The notes under the pieces are model-generated. The model ran no database searches and was not told the origin of the DNA. It saw only the letters and a program-made list of their open reading frames with translations. A stretch of 12,480 nucleotides of DNA from Spirochaetaceae bacterium (GTDB lineage Bacteria > Spirochaetota > Spirochaetia > Treponematales > Breznakiellaceae), in assembly GCA_031267955.1 (NCBI GenBank), contig JAIRYB010000122.1:1-12480 (forward strand), given 5' to 3'. Positions 12,437 through 12,480 of the stretch are shown here, one piece after another. A program made the position numbers and the translations under genes. Position 1 is the first letter of the stretch. Every line of letters starts with the position of its first letter.

Positions 12437-12480
12437 CTACTCCCAGCCGCCGGCGGAACCGCTTAGTGTGCTGTCCAGGG
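12437..12480 (-). CDS. Possible C-terminus of a minus-strand gene (partial)
   Basis: On the minus strand the frame entering from the window edge reads LDSTLSGSAGGWE and ends at TAG (complement of 12437-12439). The small, Gly/Ser-rich C-terminus looks like a plausible protein end, and the stop is followed by the inverted repeat at 12411-12373 that could end the transcript. Only 13 codons are visible, so no function can be given and it may be chance. Confidence 0.3.
   Translation of the reverse strand, partial: LDSTLSGSAGGWE

Noticed and set aside
1..12480. Search for CRISPR arrays, tRNA, rRNA, tmRNA, SRP and RNase P RNA
   Set aside because: No regularly spaced repeats and no T-loop or other signature consensus in a suitable setting were seen; a GGTTCG word near 6470 lacks matching stems.

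Overview
This looks like a chromosomal window from a spirochaete, most likely a Treponema-type organism (medium confidence). The evidence is a very short alanyl-tRNA synthetase that ends just after its editing domain, the order alaS / parvulin-like foldase / nusB, an STAS protein, and several membrane or TPR proteins of no recognised family. No single feature fixes the species. Most of the window is moderately GC-rich. The first ~330 bases are clearly AT-rich and appear to be a different kind of DNA.

Layout. Bases 1-358 hold the 3' end of an AT-rich plus-strand gene, a 34-codon ORF with a strong Shine-Dalgarno, and two copies of a GTGCC(A/T)GGCAC palindrome. From 359 to 11203 every gene is on the minus strand. 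In transcription order (right to left) they are: an STAS protein with a C-terminal zinc ribbon (own terminator); a ybjN-like gene followed by pspA; a two-gene operon of polytopic membrane proteins (310 and 622 aa); a small RRM RNA-binding protein behind a ~350-nt leader; alaS with its own promoter and terminator; and the tightly packed operon of a SurA/PrsA-like foldase, nusB and a membrane-anchored TPR protein. On the plus strand, a 23-codon leader ORF overlaps the GTG start of a TrmJ-type RNA methyltransferase at 11615-12352. A degenerate short repeat forms the 3' tip of that gene. The window ends with what may be the C-terminus of another minus-strand gene.

Function. The recognisable genes serve translation and RNA (alaS, trmJ-like, nusB, the RRM protein), envelope quality control (foldase, PspA) and signalling (STAS). 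The 310/622-aa pair and the 588-aa TPR protein are unassigned. Their predicted topology puts large domains outside the cytoplasm.

I found no CRISPR array, tRNA, rRNA, phage or obvious defence system. The points most worth a second look are: promoter/start geometry that predicts leaderless messages at alaS, the 310-aa gene and the trmJ leader ORF; the RRM gene's leader, with an UP-element-like promoter and an early terminator; a parvulin domain lacking both hallmark histidines; the AlaRS without C-Ala; the STAS-zinc-ribbon fusion; and the two-gene membrane operon.
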